DNA of 58,853 nt from Polysphondylium violaceum. Lineage: Eukaryota; Evosea; Eumycetozoa; Dictyosteliales; Dictyosteliaceae. A program made the position numbers and the translations under genes. The stretch covers positions 1 through 58,853 of the forward strand of contig AJWJ01000091.1 of assembly GCA_000277445.1 (NCBI GenBank). Reading direction: 5' to 3'. The notes under the pieces were generated by a model, which worked only from the letters and a program-made list of their open reading frames with translations, was not told the DNA's origin and did not search any database. Of this stretch, positions 11,613 to 23,827 are shown piece after piece; positions within the stretch are counted from its first letter, which is position 1; every line of letters starts with the position of its first letter.

Positions 11613-12050
11613 TTAGAAATTGAATTGTTGTCTGTTTTCATGTTTGACGTGGAAACCGGCTTGAAAGGGTTTACCTGATATGGATGTTTGCTGGTAACCA
11701 TTGATACCTGGGATTTGAGGACCACCGTATACAGGTCCTGATGGATACACCACAGCTTGAGTTGGATATACAACTGGTGCTTGTGGATACATTACAGGCT
11801 GTGTTGGATACACTACGGGTGGTGGAGGATACATTACAGGTTGAGGTGGATACACTACAGGTGCTGGTGGATACACCAATCCAGCATTTGGCACAACTAC
11901 AGTAGGAGGGGCTGGTGGATAGGCTGTTGTCGTAGTATTTATTATATGATGATAATTAGTTATATTATTCTATTATTTGAATACACAGTGTGCAATTTAC
12001 TATCAATATTTACTTGGTGGATAGCCATAAGGATAGTTATATGGATTCAT
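11613..12050 (-). CDS. Tyr/Pro-rich repeat protein
   Basis: Exons 12014-12050 and 11613-11923 give 115 residues. The start MNPYNYPYGYPP is followed by about a dozen tandem units of the form (V/M)-Y-P-(P/T/Q/S)-(Q/A/P)-P-V, then a tail with GGPQIPGINGYQ, an Asn/Gln-rich end and no membrane segment. Such YPP/YPQ repeats occur in annexin N-termini, rhodopsin tails and small Pro-rich proteins, where they form flexible self-associating tails; the function here is unknown. The repeat unit is about 24 nt, so copy number may vary between strains. Confidence 0.7.
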
Positions 12051-12789
12051 TGTATAATATGTATGTGTGTTGAAGGATAAATATTGAAATAAGGTTGAAA
12101 AATTTTAATTAACACTTTTATTTATGGCGTGTGTGAAAAGGTGTGAAAAAATTTAAAAAAAAATAAAAAAAATTTAGCAAAAATCACAGTTTTGTGAGAG
12201 AATCGAAAAAAGACACTTTTTGAACAAAGTCACTCCACCTCGCTTTGTTTGGAGAGAAAAATTGACGTTTTTTAATGATTAAAGTTGTCAAAGAAAGAAA
12301 GAAAGCTATGATTTTTGATTGAGGGCAAGATATAAATTCTCTGAGCTGGAAGGAAAAGTGTAGAATTTTAAAATTTAGCTTAAATATTTATAATTGCCTC
12401 CAACGCTACAAAACACACACACAAAGGGGGTATGCGTGAATCTCGATACTTTTTCCAGTTGCCAACTGATTTATTGATGGGGGCCGCCGATACCCCTTTC
12501 ATATCCTCGGTTGTTTTTCAATATTTTTATTTTTTTAATTTTTTTTTATTTTTTTTGAAAAATTATAAATATCTGTGTATGTGAACACATTTTTCAAAAC
12601 CCAGTTATAAACACTCCACCCATTGTAGTAATCCAGCCACTACACACACAAACACATTTAATTAATTTAATTTTCATGCCAACTTGTGGGGTATGATAGA
12701 AAAGATTCGATAGTTTAATTAATTAGAGATACAGGATATTTGTTATTGCAACATAATAATAATAAACATTTGGTTGTGGTTAATTAGCT
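12051..12789. promoter_or_regulatory. Shared upstream region of a divergent gene pair
   Basis: 739 nt between the starts of the Tyr/Pro-repeat gene and the Jiv90-like gene. It contains poly-T near 12529-12555, a GC-rich patch at about 12479-12500, a CA run at 12412-12424 and CACCC-type stretches near 12616. No gene seen. Confidence 0.5.
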
Positions 12790-15700
12790 ATGGAGAGATC
12801 CATTAAAGACGATTATATGGATACAGAGCACCAACAAACATCAACCTCTGCAGCAACGACAACAACAACGACTACTGTACAAATTGGGTATTCTAGTATA
12901 ACTGATTCTCCCTCCATAGAGATAATAGAGGACGATGTCAAGAGTTTAGTGTTTGTAGTTGCTGACGATGAGTTTAATAATAAAGACAGTAATAGTAAGG
13001 GACCAACATCAACAACAGCAGCAGCAGCAGTAATAGAAACAGTACAAGTAGTTGCCGATGAAGTAGAAAAAGAGAATACCAATAGTAAAAATAGTTTACT
13101 TGGATTCGATGAAACTGATATGAATACCAATAGTTATCAAAGTACAACCATTGATGAAAGTATTGAAGAAGATGGATCAGAGTATTATGAAGAGGAAGAA
13201 GAGGAACAGCGAATTGATATAGACTATTTTCACGCTGGAAAAAAGAGTGATATCAAAGTAACTCCTCCTCCAACCGATAGCAAGAGTAATCAATTCAGTG
13301 TGGTTGTTCAACAAGAAGAAGATGACTATGATTTTGAAGATGAAGGTGATGACGAAGGTGACTCTGAAGAAGAGGAAGAGGAAGAAGACGAAGAGGATGA
13401 ATCTGCTGATTTATCAGATAGTTTGGATGACAATGACGACAACAGTGAAGAGTCTGAAATGGATGATTCAGAAGAGGAAGAAGAGGAAGAAGAAGACTCT
13501 TCATTAATTACCACTGCCACCAACACAGAGTGTGAAGAAGAGTCATCGTCGGTTAAATCATCTTTAAACAATAGTAGAGATTCAGATTATCAAAAGACAT
13601 ATAGTTTATTTGGTCAAAATCATTTCTTTAAGAATATCATTCAACCTTTATCATCTGAATTATATTCAAATAACAAGAACAAACCAATCAATAATAATGA
13701 TTTATTTAAACAACAAAAGTCAACAACACATGTGCCTCAAATTCCTCAGAATCTCCAACAACATCAACATCATCATCATCAGCAGCAACAACAACAACAG
13801 CAACAACAACAACAACAGCAACAACAACAACACTCACCACATATTCCAGTATCACCTCTTAATATGTTTAATTCCCCATTAATGAATAATCAATTTGGAA
13901 TCTTTTCCTCTATTTGGAATAGTAATACACCTAGTCCTATTTATAATAGTCCACAAATGAATAACCCGAACGCCAACAACAACAACAATAGCTATTATTC
14001 ACCTTTGGGATTCAACTCCAATCCATTTATTCCATCAACTTTACCAAATTCAAATACTCTATCACCAGAGAATAGACTCTTTGTCACTGCATTTCTTAAT
14101 CATGGATACACACTTGAACAATGTTTATATGCATTGTATATATCAAATAATGATATCAACATTGCAACAAAATGGCTACTAGAATTGAAAAACTTTATGA
14201 ATATGTATCCAACAACACCTACAACTACGACTCCACCCTCACAATCATCAATTCCATCTCCACCATCATCCACATCTTTTCAACCATCTCCATCACTAAA
14301 TTATTCATCCTTTAGTAATAATAACAATAATAGTTTTAATAATTTATTTAATATCAATCAACAACAACATCAATTCTATAATAGTAACAATCATTTTAAT
14401 AACAACAATAATAATAATAACAATAATAATATAAACAAAATGAATCAAACTAAACCAAATGGTGGAAGTGACTTTTTCTCAACAAGCACAACAACTCCAT
14501 CATTTTTTGATTTACCACCTCCCAATGGTAGTTTGAAAAAAGTAATAGACACAACTTTGGAGGGTGACGACGACGATGATGATGATTACGATGAATATGA
14601 TGACTATGATGTAGATAGTATGATCAATGATACTTTGGCTAAAAGTAAATCACAATTTTCACCCAATATTCAAATTCTCGATTCTCAAAAAGCTATCAAT
14701 ATTGATCAACTTTTACCAAACAAGAATATCGAAGAAGCAAATAGATACTATGAATTTGGTGTTCAATGTTTAAAAAAGAATGAATATGAAAAGTATGTAT
14801 ACCCATTATTGTTTATTTATTTATATAATATATACTAACTGATATTAATCTATAGAGCATTAAGTCATTTTGATAAATCATATGAAATTAATCCAACCAA
14901 TCAATCAATGAACAAGATATTTGAATTGACTAATCTTATATTCAAAAACAAAAAGATGAATGAACCAACAAAGGTTGTAAACAATAATGAAACTAGCAAT
15001 GATAAGCTTCATATCAATACAAATAATAGCGTTGTCAATAATAGTTTGATAACACCAACAAGCACAACCAATATTCTTAATAGCAAAGATGAGTCAAAAT
15101 TACAATCATCATCATCAAGTCTTGTAAACTTTAAAGATTTAGAACAAAGTTTTCCACCTTTATCTTCAACTACAGCAACAACATCATCATCATCATCATC
15201 ATCAAACAACACGACTGCAGTACAATTGGAATCAAAATTCAATGTTAAAATCAAACCAAACAATGCCACCAACAAAAACAACAAGAACAACAATAATACT
15301 TCCAATCAACAGACCAAAAACACTAGTAGTCAAAGTAAAAACAATAATGAAGATAAAAAACAATTAAACTCTAGTGTTGAAGAATTAAATAGCCAACAAG
15401 CAAATAACAATCAACAACAACAAAACCCAAACAAAAAAGTTAAAAAGAGTAAACAACAAATCAAAGAAGAGAAGAGAAGAGAAAAAGAAGAAAAAGAAAA
15501 ATTGGAAAAACAAAAGCAATTGGAACAATTGGAAAAAGAAAGAATAGAAAAACTATTACAAGAACAATTGGACCAAGAGGAAAGAGAAAAAGAAGAAAGA
15601 GAAAAGAAAAAGAAAATGGAATTTGAAAGAATTGAAAGAGAAAAACAATTGGAATTGGAAAGAATTGAATTGGAGAGAGAAAGAAAAGAGCAGGCTGAAA

Positions 15701-16908
15701 GAGAACGTGCACTCAAAGAGGAAAAAGAGAAAAAGGAAAAAGAAAAGAGAAGAATTGAAAGAGAAAAACGTGAAGAACAACTTAAATATCAAATTGAACA
15801 AGAAAAACGTGAAAGAGAACAAAGAGAAAAACAATTACAAGAAGAATTGGAAAAAGAAAAAGAAAGAAAATCCCAACTTAAACAAAAGAAAGTTAAAAAT
15901 AATAATGTTAATACTAGTGGCAACAACAACAATAACAGTAATAATAATGTTGGTGGTGAAAAAGATAAAGATCAAAATACTAATAATGACAATGATCAAT
16001 CACCTCAATTAAGTAGTGAAGTTGAAAATATTGATATTAATGAAATTCCAGATTTGATTAGTGATGAAGAAGAAATGCCTGAATTGATTCAATCTTCATC
16101 TACCTCTGCTTTTGCCTCTACTCCTGCCTCATCATCTTCCTCTTCCTCCTCCTCCTCTTCACTTGGCTCTTCATCTTCATTTCCTCAAGATTCCTCATCT
16201 GCCTATGATAATCCAAAACTTTCAAATAATATTGGAAATATTAATATTATTACTGGTAGTGGCAGTAGTGGTAAACAATCATCTTCAACATCGTCATCTA
16301 AATATGAATATGAAAGTTCAAGTAATAGTAAAAAAACAAATCGTAAGAAAAAGAGAATATCAAGTACAACACCAACTGTTGATTTTACTCCCAACGGCAG
16401 TAGTGGTAGCAATAGAAACAATCACCATAATCATCATTATAGTATGGGTATGAATATGAATATGAATTCAGAATCACCAACCATGATTCCACCAGATTTT
16501 ATTGGAGACAGTCAAATCAATTTCAGCATTCAACCTCGTAAGGCCCTCTTAACCAGACACCCAGTGGGCAACAAAAACAAGAAAACCAATCCTGTTTTGG
16601 CATTTATTTGGTGGATCATTAAAATGTTTACCTTGCCATTACTTTCCATTCTCGTTAAAATATTGTTTGGATTGAGTTACAAATACTGCAATGCATGCGA
16701 CTCTTTTCACGATATGACACCCGTGTCTGGATTTGTTTGGGCAGAGGGCAACAGAATCTTCTTTTTGGGTCATGATTTGCAAAAGGAAGATGTCACAGAC
16801 TATGTCGATATAAAACAATTAAAAGACTTTGATTTTCATCATGGTGGTAAAAGTACCAAGTCAAAGAAAAAACAAAGATCCTCCTCATCCTCCTCTTCAA
16901 ATCATTAG
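12790..16908 (+). CDS. Large low-complexity protein with UBA-like, TPR-like, coiled-coil and Jiv90-like segments
   Basis: Exons 12790-14792 and 14856-16908 give 1351 residues. Order: acidic and Ser/Thr-rich N-terminus, poly-Gln (about residues 330-347), a UBA-like helix bundle (about 430-472, NRLFVTAFLNHGYTLEQ), Asn-rich linkers, and a TPR-like helix pair formed exactly across the splice (YYEFGVQCLKKNEYEKALSH). A long charged coiled coil of E-K-R repeats (about 870-1010) and Ser-rich runs follow. Near the end is a hydrophobic segment (FIWWIIKMFTLPLLSILV) and then YCNACDSFHDM...GFVWAEGN. That last motif (CxxCxxFH, then VWAE) matches the Jiv90 region of DNAJC14-type and plant J-proteins, but no J domain or HPD motif is present. 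A role in chaperone or ubiquitin biology at a membrane is inference. Confidence 0.75.
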
Positions 16909-17285
16909 GTTTTAAATCATATGATACAACAACAAACATATACTATCTCTCTTTCTTCATTATTATAATAAATAATTAAATATCATTTTTTAAAAAATAA
17001 ATTATTTTTACCCTTTTTAGTAAAATTTTTTTTAAAGAAAAAAGATCCCATCAATCAAAACACTTTGGAATGAGAAACAACACTGTTTTTGTCTTTTTGT
17101 TTTTTAAATTTTTTTTTCATTTTCCATATGAAAATATGACCATTTACAGATTTTAGATAAACAAATGAAAAATAATATATTATTTAAATAATCATTGAAA
17201 ATGTTTATTTAATAGTATAAAAAAAACTATAAATAGTGGCTAGAAAAGGTTCATTGAAATATAAATTCGAAAACAATTAACTACA
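16909..17285. promoter_or_regulatory. Upstream region of first BP74-like gene, with TATA box
   Basis: 377 nt. TATAAATAG at 17228-17236 lies 58 nt before the ATG. A block at 17042-17100 and another at 17147-17171 recur upstream of the next gene at matching distances. Confidence 0.65.
17042..17171 (+). repeat. Duplicated promoter block, copy 1
   Basis: Begins AAGATCCCATCAATCAAAAC and ends near CAGATTTTAGATAAACAAAT. The same two motifs, in the same order, lie at 18537-18655. The distance from the block start to the ATG is 244 nt here and 245 nt in copy 2, so the gene pair was duplicated with its control region. Confidence 0.85.
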
Positions 17286-17887
17286 ATGAAATCAATTATT
17301 TTATTCCTACTCTTCTTGTTTGTTGCTCTTTCTGTAGCAGAGGTATATGGTGTTGCTAACTAGTTCATTTTAAATTTATACATTCATTTATTAATTCAAT
17401 TAAATTTATATATAGACTGCATACTTTGAAATGAAACCAGCTCATTATGATCAGGCCCCATTCATAATTCAACTCCATGATGATAGAAAAATAGCTCAAG
17501 CTAGAAAAATTCTAAGTGGTGATGAAACTAATGAAACTCATGTATTGGGAAGAATCAAAAAGATAACAAAACCTTATAATCCAAAATATGACTACCATCT
17601 TGACCCAGATACGTAAGTAATATAATTTTCACTCAAACTTTAAAACAAAATTAACCTAACACAATAATTTAAGAATCTCCTTCTTCGCCGTGGCTATAGA
17701 AGTCTGTGATTCTAGTGCAGCCTACTTAAATGATCATCTCGACGAAGCTTGTGGTGCTTTCTTACCTGGTTGTTTCTGGTATTTATTACTATTTTAGACT
17801 GATAGTAATAGTTTTGATTACTTACAAATTTCTATTTATTATAGGTGTCCATGGGGATCAAAATTAGTAAAAGAAATCAACATCTAA
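17286..17887 (+). CDS. Secreted BP74-like protein, copy 1
   Basis: Four exons (17286-17342, 17416-17612, 17674-17778, 17845-17887), 133 residues. Exon 1 is a signal peptide of 19 residues (MKSIILFLLFLFVALSVAE). The mature part carries FIIQLHDDRKIAQARKILSG, HVLGRI, YNPKYDYHLDPDT, ISFFAVAIEVCD, LNDHLDEACGAFLPGCFWCP and a short end. I recognise this pattern from the BP74-related family (a Dictyostelium calmodulin-binding protein and similar secreted bacterial proteins); activity is unknown. Three Cys residues in the mature part may form disulfides. Intron positions and phases are identical in the next gene, so the two are recent tandem paralogues. Confidence 0.8.
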
Positions 17888-18781
17888 GCACAATAATGTA
17901 GGGTGTTTAAACCCTCTGTATGATAAATTATCATAACATTGTTAATTTTATCCCTCTCATAATTTTTTAATTAATAATTCATCTTTTTAAATAAACTAAT
18001 TACTTAATTTTTAAATCAAAAAATTACTATTTCTTCTAATCTTTTTTAGATTGTAATTCAGATCCGGAGTGACCAATGAAGGATTCATTTGAAAATCGAG
18101 CAATTCAAAGTCACATACCCTAAACTTTTTAATTTATGTGTTTTGGTTTTTGATCCGTGAAGGTATGAATTATTAAAAAAGATATTTTTTGAATTCTCAT
18201 AAAATAGTGAATGATTTTCATTTTTTTTTTTTTTTGTACTGTATGAGCTTATACAGTTAGATCCAAATCTCACTATTCTTTTAACTCTAAAAACCTAATA
18301 AATATTATTCTTATTCTTTTCTATTGTGACTCGAGTATTATTTTTTATTTGAAAGTTTTGGAAAAAAATTCAAGTAGGAAAAAAAAGAAAACCCTTATGA
18401 TCATTCTATAACCACCCTTTTTTAGCTTAAAACCTAATGAGGTAGAAAAATTCAAAATATTTAATAGATATTCATATGAAACAGTACTCTTTATGCAACA
18501 ATTTCCTTTTTATAGAAATTTTATAAAAAAAGAAAAAAGATCCCATCAATCAAAACACTTTGAAACTAGCAACAACACTGCATTTGTCTATTTAGTTTTA
18601 AAAGTTTTTTTTTATATGAATATCTATTTTCAGATTTTAGATAAGCAAATGAAAATTTTAGTAATCATATTTCTTTTTTTCTTTTTCAAAAATTGAAATT
18701 AATTTGCATAGGTATAAATAGGAGCAAGACATGTTCAACAAACCATAAAAATATAACTTTTTATGCCAATTAATTACAACA
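17888..18781. other. 894-nt spacer between BP74-like paralogues
   Basis: Left part is the 3' flank of copy 1. The right third is the duplicated control region with TATAAATA at 18713-18720. The middle (about 18050-18480) is unique sequence with no gene; the short open frames there are not credible. Confidence 0.5.
18537..18655 (+). repeat. Duplicated promoter block, copy 2
   Basis: Partner of 17042-17171. AAGATCCCATCAATCAAAAC is identical, and CAGATTTTAGATAAGCAAAT differs by one base. The sequence between the two motifs has diverged in length and base order. Confidence 0.85.
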
Positions 18782-19381
18782 ATGAAAAACTATACTTTCG
18801 TTTTATTACTTTTATTACTTAGCCTCTTGTGTGTTTGTTTCGCAGAGGTAAGCATTGATATTCCTATTTTTTAATGTAAGAGATATTAACAATCAAATAT
18901 ATAGACTGCCTACTTTGCCGTAAAACCAGCTCATTATGATAGGGATGAATTTATCATTCAACTCCATGATGACAGAAAAATCTCAGAAGCTAGAAAAATT
19001 CTTAGTGGCGACACAACTGGCGCTACTCATGTAATGGGAAGAATCAGAAAAGTACAAAAGTCATATAACCCAAAATATGACTACCATCTTGACCCAGAGA
19101 CGTAAGTAATTTGAATTTCTCCCAACTCTTTATTTATATTAACCTTCAATTTGTTCAAAAGAATTTCCTTCTTCGAAATGGCTATTGAAGTCTGTGATTC
19201 GAGCGCAACTTACTTAAATGATCATCTCGACGAAGCTTGTGGTGCCTTCTTACCTGGTTGTTTCTGGTATTTATCTTAATATTTATGTTATTTTTATAAA
19301 GTTTCATATTAACATATTTTTTAAAATAGGTGTCCTTGGGGATCATCATTGGTAAGAGAACTCAAAGATAAAGCATATTAG
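18782..19381 (+). CDS. Secreted BP74-like protein, copy 2
   Basis: Exons 18782-18847, 18905-19101, 19162-19266 and 19330-19381; 139 residues. Exons 2 and 3 are exactly as long as in copy 1 (197 and 105 nt) and the intron phases match. The signal peptide (MKNYTFVLLLLLLSLLCVCF) has diverged most. The core keeps QLHDDRKI, ARKILSGD, HVMGRI, YNPKYDYHLDPET, EVCDSS and LNDHLDEACGAFLPGCFWCP. The C terminus is longer and more charged (RELKDKAY). Compared with copy 1, changes cluster at the mature N terminus and around residue 60, as expected for a solvent-exposed surface. Function unknown; secretion is inferred from the signal peptide. Confidence 0.8.
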
Positions 19382-19938
19382 TGTATGATAAATTATCAAC
19401 ACTGGTTTTGTTTATTACTCTCTCCAATTTGTGTATTCTTTTTTCTTTTTCTACATTTTTTTCAACCAATAATTAATCTTTTTAAATAAATAATTTCAAT
19501 CTAATTAAATTTTTATATAAAATAATCTTGGTTATATCCTCTTTTATTTCATCCTAAAATACTATTATCTACCCTTTTCAAATAAACCGGTGTCTAAAAT
19601 TTAGTTTTTTTTTTCCCCACGACCTAAAAATAAAAAAGGAAAAGAATCGATTCCAATGGAAAAATTTTGTAAAAAAAATTTTTACATTGGAATCAAACCC
19701 CCTTTGTCCCATTTTTTAGCAATCACCACAATCTAAAAAGGAAAAGAATTTACACTTTTTGGCTTCCAATATAAAAAACTAATGTTTATAAATAAAAAAG
19801 CTTAAATTAAAATATCTTAAAAAAATAGTATAAATAGACTAAACAAATCGTGTGTTATTCAAACAGTTACAAACTTATTCATTTATTATTACTCCAATAA
19901 TTAGTATTTTTTTTATTCTTTTCCCTATTATTATTAAC
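19382..19938. promoter_or_regulatory. Upstream region of SDR gene, with hairpin and TATA box
   Basis: 557 nt. It holds an inverted repeat at 19649-19694 and TATAAATA at 19829-19836. The TATA box sits only 16 nt before an in-frame ATG at 19852, too close for transcription to include it, which favours the ATG at 19939. Confidence 0.6.
19649..19694. repeat. Inverted repeat with flanking direct repeats
   Basis: GATTCCAATG at 19649-19658 and CATTGGAATC at 19685-19694 are perfect 10-nt arms, and AAAAATT/AATTTTT extends the stem inward. A direct repeat (AAAAAGGAAAAGAAT) lies just before the left arm and again about 100 nt later. It could be a terminator hairpin or a remnant of a tiny insertion. Confidence 0.6.
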
Positions 19939-20871
19939 ATGACATCATCAGTTTTAGTTATTGGCACTGGATACATTGGTTACAATGTTGCTCTTGCTTT
20001 TGTAAATGCCGGATACAAGGTCTATGGATTGGTTAGAAAAGAAAACACTCAACGTTTAAATGATTTGGTTAAAAATGAAATCACCCCTATTGTTGGAAAT
20101 GCTCAAGATGTTGATCTCTGGCTTCCTATTGCCTTAAAGGTTGACATTATCGTAGAATCTATTGGCGATTCAAGAGACTATACCACCCCATTCAAAATCC
20201 TTGAGGCTTTGAAAAAGGTTGTTGTTGAAAATAAAGATGTCTCTATTCTCTACACCTCTGGTCTACTTGTGTATGGTGACGCCAATGGCCAAGTATTTGA
20301 CGAGAAATCACCTCGTGTAAGCCATGTATTTATGGATTGGAGAATCAAAATTGAAGACGAATATAAAACTCTTGGTGCACTCATTATCCAACCCTCCATC
20401 TTGTATGGCCTAACCCATTCTTTGGTTAGATACTTTTTTGAAGTGGCCACCCAAGGCGGTGTCATTGATATCTATGGCGACGCCAATCAAGTTCAATCAT
20501 GGATTCATGTCGTTGATCTCGCCAGACTATATGTCCTCTTGGCCGGTAAAGCCAAGTCTCTCAGAGGTCAATCGTTTATCGCCTCTAGTTATAATGAAAA
20601 TGTTTCAGACATAGTCAGAGAGATTGCGCATGTATCAAACACCAAGATTGATCAAATCAATTACCTCAAACCTACCGAGAATCCATTCACCGAATGCTTT
20701 GGTTACACTCAAAAGCCATCGATTGCCAAAATCACCAGTTTGGGATACACTCCAATTAAACCAAGTCTCCTCCAAGATGCCAAGATCTACTATGACTCAT
20801 GGAAAGCTAGCGAAGGTTCATTAGATGGTGCTTACAAATATATTCGAACTGTTATTCCACGTTCAGAATAA
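19939..20871 (+). CDS. NAD(P)-dependent epimerase/dehydratase (extended SDR)
   Basis: 310 residues, single exon. N-terminal VLVIGTGYIGYNVA is the Rossmann glycine motif (GxGxxG type). LYTSGLLVYGD corresponds to the SDR Ser/Thr strand, IIQPSILYG to the IxxxPxxxYG substrate-site motif and SWIHVVDLARLYVLL to the typical WIHVxDLA segment. The catalytic YxxxK is not clear: the place expected for it reads DWRIKIEDEY, so this may be an atypical SDR with binding or altered activity. The frame opens 29 residues earlier at 19852 with a hydrophobic stretch; I choose 19939 because the TATA box at 19829 would place transcription start downstream of the first ATG. Substrate unknown. Confidence 0.8.
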   Translation: MTSSVLVIGTGYIGYNVALAFVNAGYKVYGLVRKENTQRLNDLVKNEITPIVGNAQDVDLWLPIALKVDIIVESIGDSRDYTTPFKILEALKKVVVENKDVSILYTSGLLVYGDANGQVFDEKSPRVSHVFMDWRIKIEDEYKTLGALIIQPSILYGLTHSLVRYFFEVATQGGVIDIYGDANQVQSWIHVVDLARLYVLLAGKAKSLRGQSFIASSYNENVSDIVREIAHVSNTKIDQINYLKPTENPFTECFGYTQKPSIAKITSLGYTPIKPSLLQDAKIYYDSWKASEGSLDGAYKYIRTVIPRSE

Positions 20872-21170
20872 ATTATCATACCATAGTCTATGATATGAAT
20901 TCATCTTTATTAAACGAATAAATAAATTAATTTATCCCCATGATTACTCCTCTGCGTTCTGCATCATATTTAAATCTTTTGATCATTATGCTTCACCTGA
21001 ATTGATTTGTGAGAAAATTGGAAAAATTATTTTATTTTTTTTGAATTTTTTTTTGAATTTTTTTACGGACGAACGACACGAACGAAAATAATTGTTGAAA
21101 CTCTCGTGATTTATTATTAGAGGATTATTATTGGTGTATCAAGTAATCCATAATATTATAAAAATATAGA

Positions 21171-22257
21171 ATGACACAAACTAGAAGAACATCAACTGTC
21201 AATAATTTAGATTTGGAGAAGGCCCAACAAACTATTGTTAAAAAGAGAAGAGTTGGAAGCACCCCAGTCAAAGCAGCTGCTCCACCCCCATCTGAGTCTG
21301 AATCAAGTGAAAGTGAAGTAGAAGAAACCCCAAAACCAAAAATCACTAGAAGAAAGGTTGCTGCTGTAGCTAAACCTGCTGCTGTAGCTCCTGCTGCTGT
21401 AGCTCCTGCTGCTGTAGCCAAGCCTGCTAAAGCTGCTGCAAAGAGAAGAGTAGCCACTAAAACAGTTGTTGCTGTTGAAAAAGAAAATACACAAGAAGAA
21501 CCAGTTGTTATTGCTGATGAAGCTACCCCAGCTATTATTGAAACTACACCAGCTGTCGCTCAAGTAGAAACCACCACTCCAACTACAGTTACAATTATCG
21601 ATACACCAACTATTAAAACAGAAGCTCAAGAAGAAGCCACCACTCAAACAGCAAATGCATCAGCATCTTTTAGAAGAGCTATTCCACTTTCACAAGGTAA
21701 ACCAGTATCTGGTAGAGTATGGAAGCAACCATCTCAAAAGTATGTATATATATATATCTATATTGTTGTCAATGTAACACACTACTCTCCTCCCTATATC
21801 AATTGATATTAATCAAACATTATCTCATTTAGATTCCATAAAATGATTAATGTTAAGAGTTTGAAAACTACTTTTGAAGTTAAAGAACAAGCTAGAATGG
21901 AAAGAAAGAGAATCAAGGATAAAGAAAATGAAATTAAACAAGCCTCAAGACAAGCTAAAACAGTAATTATCCATTACTATTATTATTATTTAATATTATT
22001 TGTAGATATTAACCCTATTTTTAAAAAAATTAGAATATGTATAATGAAATGAAGGAAAATAAAAAGATTAAAGAAGCAAATACAAAGAAATCCGAAGTTG
22101 TTCAAGTTGTATGTATCATTCATTATCTCTACTTTACTATAAGCACAAAAATATATATACTAATCATCAATATTCTTACTCTACTATTTAGATTAAAAAT
22201 ACTGCCAAGATCAAGAAGATGAACAAGAAACAATTAAAACTTATCAGAAAAGCTTAA
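21171..22257 (+). CDS. Cgr1/CCDC86-family rRNA processing protein
   Basis: Exons 21171-21739, 21833-21962, 22034-22108 and 22192-22257; 279 residues. The N-terminal two thirds are Ala/Lys/Pro-rich, with repeated PAAVA units and basic patches that suit a nucleolar protein. The C-terminal third is the Cgr1 domain: GKPVSGRVWKQPSQK, FHKMINVKSLKTTFE, a long charged helix, then VVQVIKNTAKIKKMNKKQLK, assembled across three splice sites. Cgr1 works in the nucleolus in 60S ribosomal subunit assembly and pre-rRNA processing. The domain exists only when all four exons are joined, which supports the model. Divergence in the N terminus is normal for this family. Confidence 0.85.
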
Positions 22258-22560
22258 ACACACAATTATTTATGTATATATATTTGATAAGAAAGTAATA
22301 AACAAAAGAAAAAATTAAAATTAAATTAGAGTATTATACATATAATCATGTTTCAATTTGAAATAAAAAAACATGTATATAGTTTTCAACTTTTTCATTT
22401 ATTATTATGATTGTGATTATATAAATATATATATGGTTATTATGTATGTGAGGGGGAGTTTATATTATTACTAAACACGGATCATCCCATCCATAGAGTT
22501 TTAAATTCTGGATAAGAGATCACTCGTTATTTATATATATATGATATATATGGGTTTTAA
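22258..22560. other. 303-nt convergent spacer
   Basis: Between the stops of the Cgr1 gene (plus) and the Rab gene (minus). AT-rich with TATA dinucleotide stretches; it contains both 3' UTRs. No gene. Confidence 0.6.
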
Positions 22561-23465
<905 letters not shown>

Positions 23466-23827
23466 ATTCTTGTAGTGATTATTTGTTGTAATAGAAAATA
23501 GCTCGTAAAAAAAAGAAATTTGATAAAAATTTTCAAATCCCCAAAAAATTGGAAAAAATTATAATTTTTTATAATTTAGAGCCCTGGGCTGGGATTTCAT
23601 TGGTAGTTTGACAAAGATTTGATCAAGAAGGAATTAATTTTAAAAATAATATTTGCCCACAATGAATTGTAGTATGTTTGAATATGATTTATTAGAAGGA
23701 TTATATATAAAGAGTGTTTGAAATCAATCAATCAAAAATGTGTGTCTGTGGTGATGATTCGGTAATTATATAAAGATCACAACGTTTTACAAATCATAAA
23801 TCATAGAGAGGTCTACACTATGATTAC
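23466..23827. promoter_or_regulatory. Rab upstream region
   Basis: 362 nt between two minus-strand genes: the Rab promoter and the 3' flank of the sterol isomerase gene. AT-rich, no gene, no strong motif. Confidence 0.5.

Noticed and set aside
18085-18696. Two short frames between the BP74-like genes
   Set aside because: AT-rich, low-complexity and overlapping the duplicated promoter block.
19852-19938. Upstream in-frame ATG giving the SDR a hydrophobic N terminus
   Set aside because: It lies only 16 nt after the TATA box, before the expected transcription start. A signal anchor would also be unusual for this SDR type.
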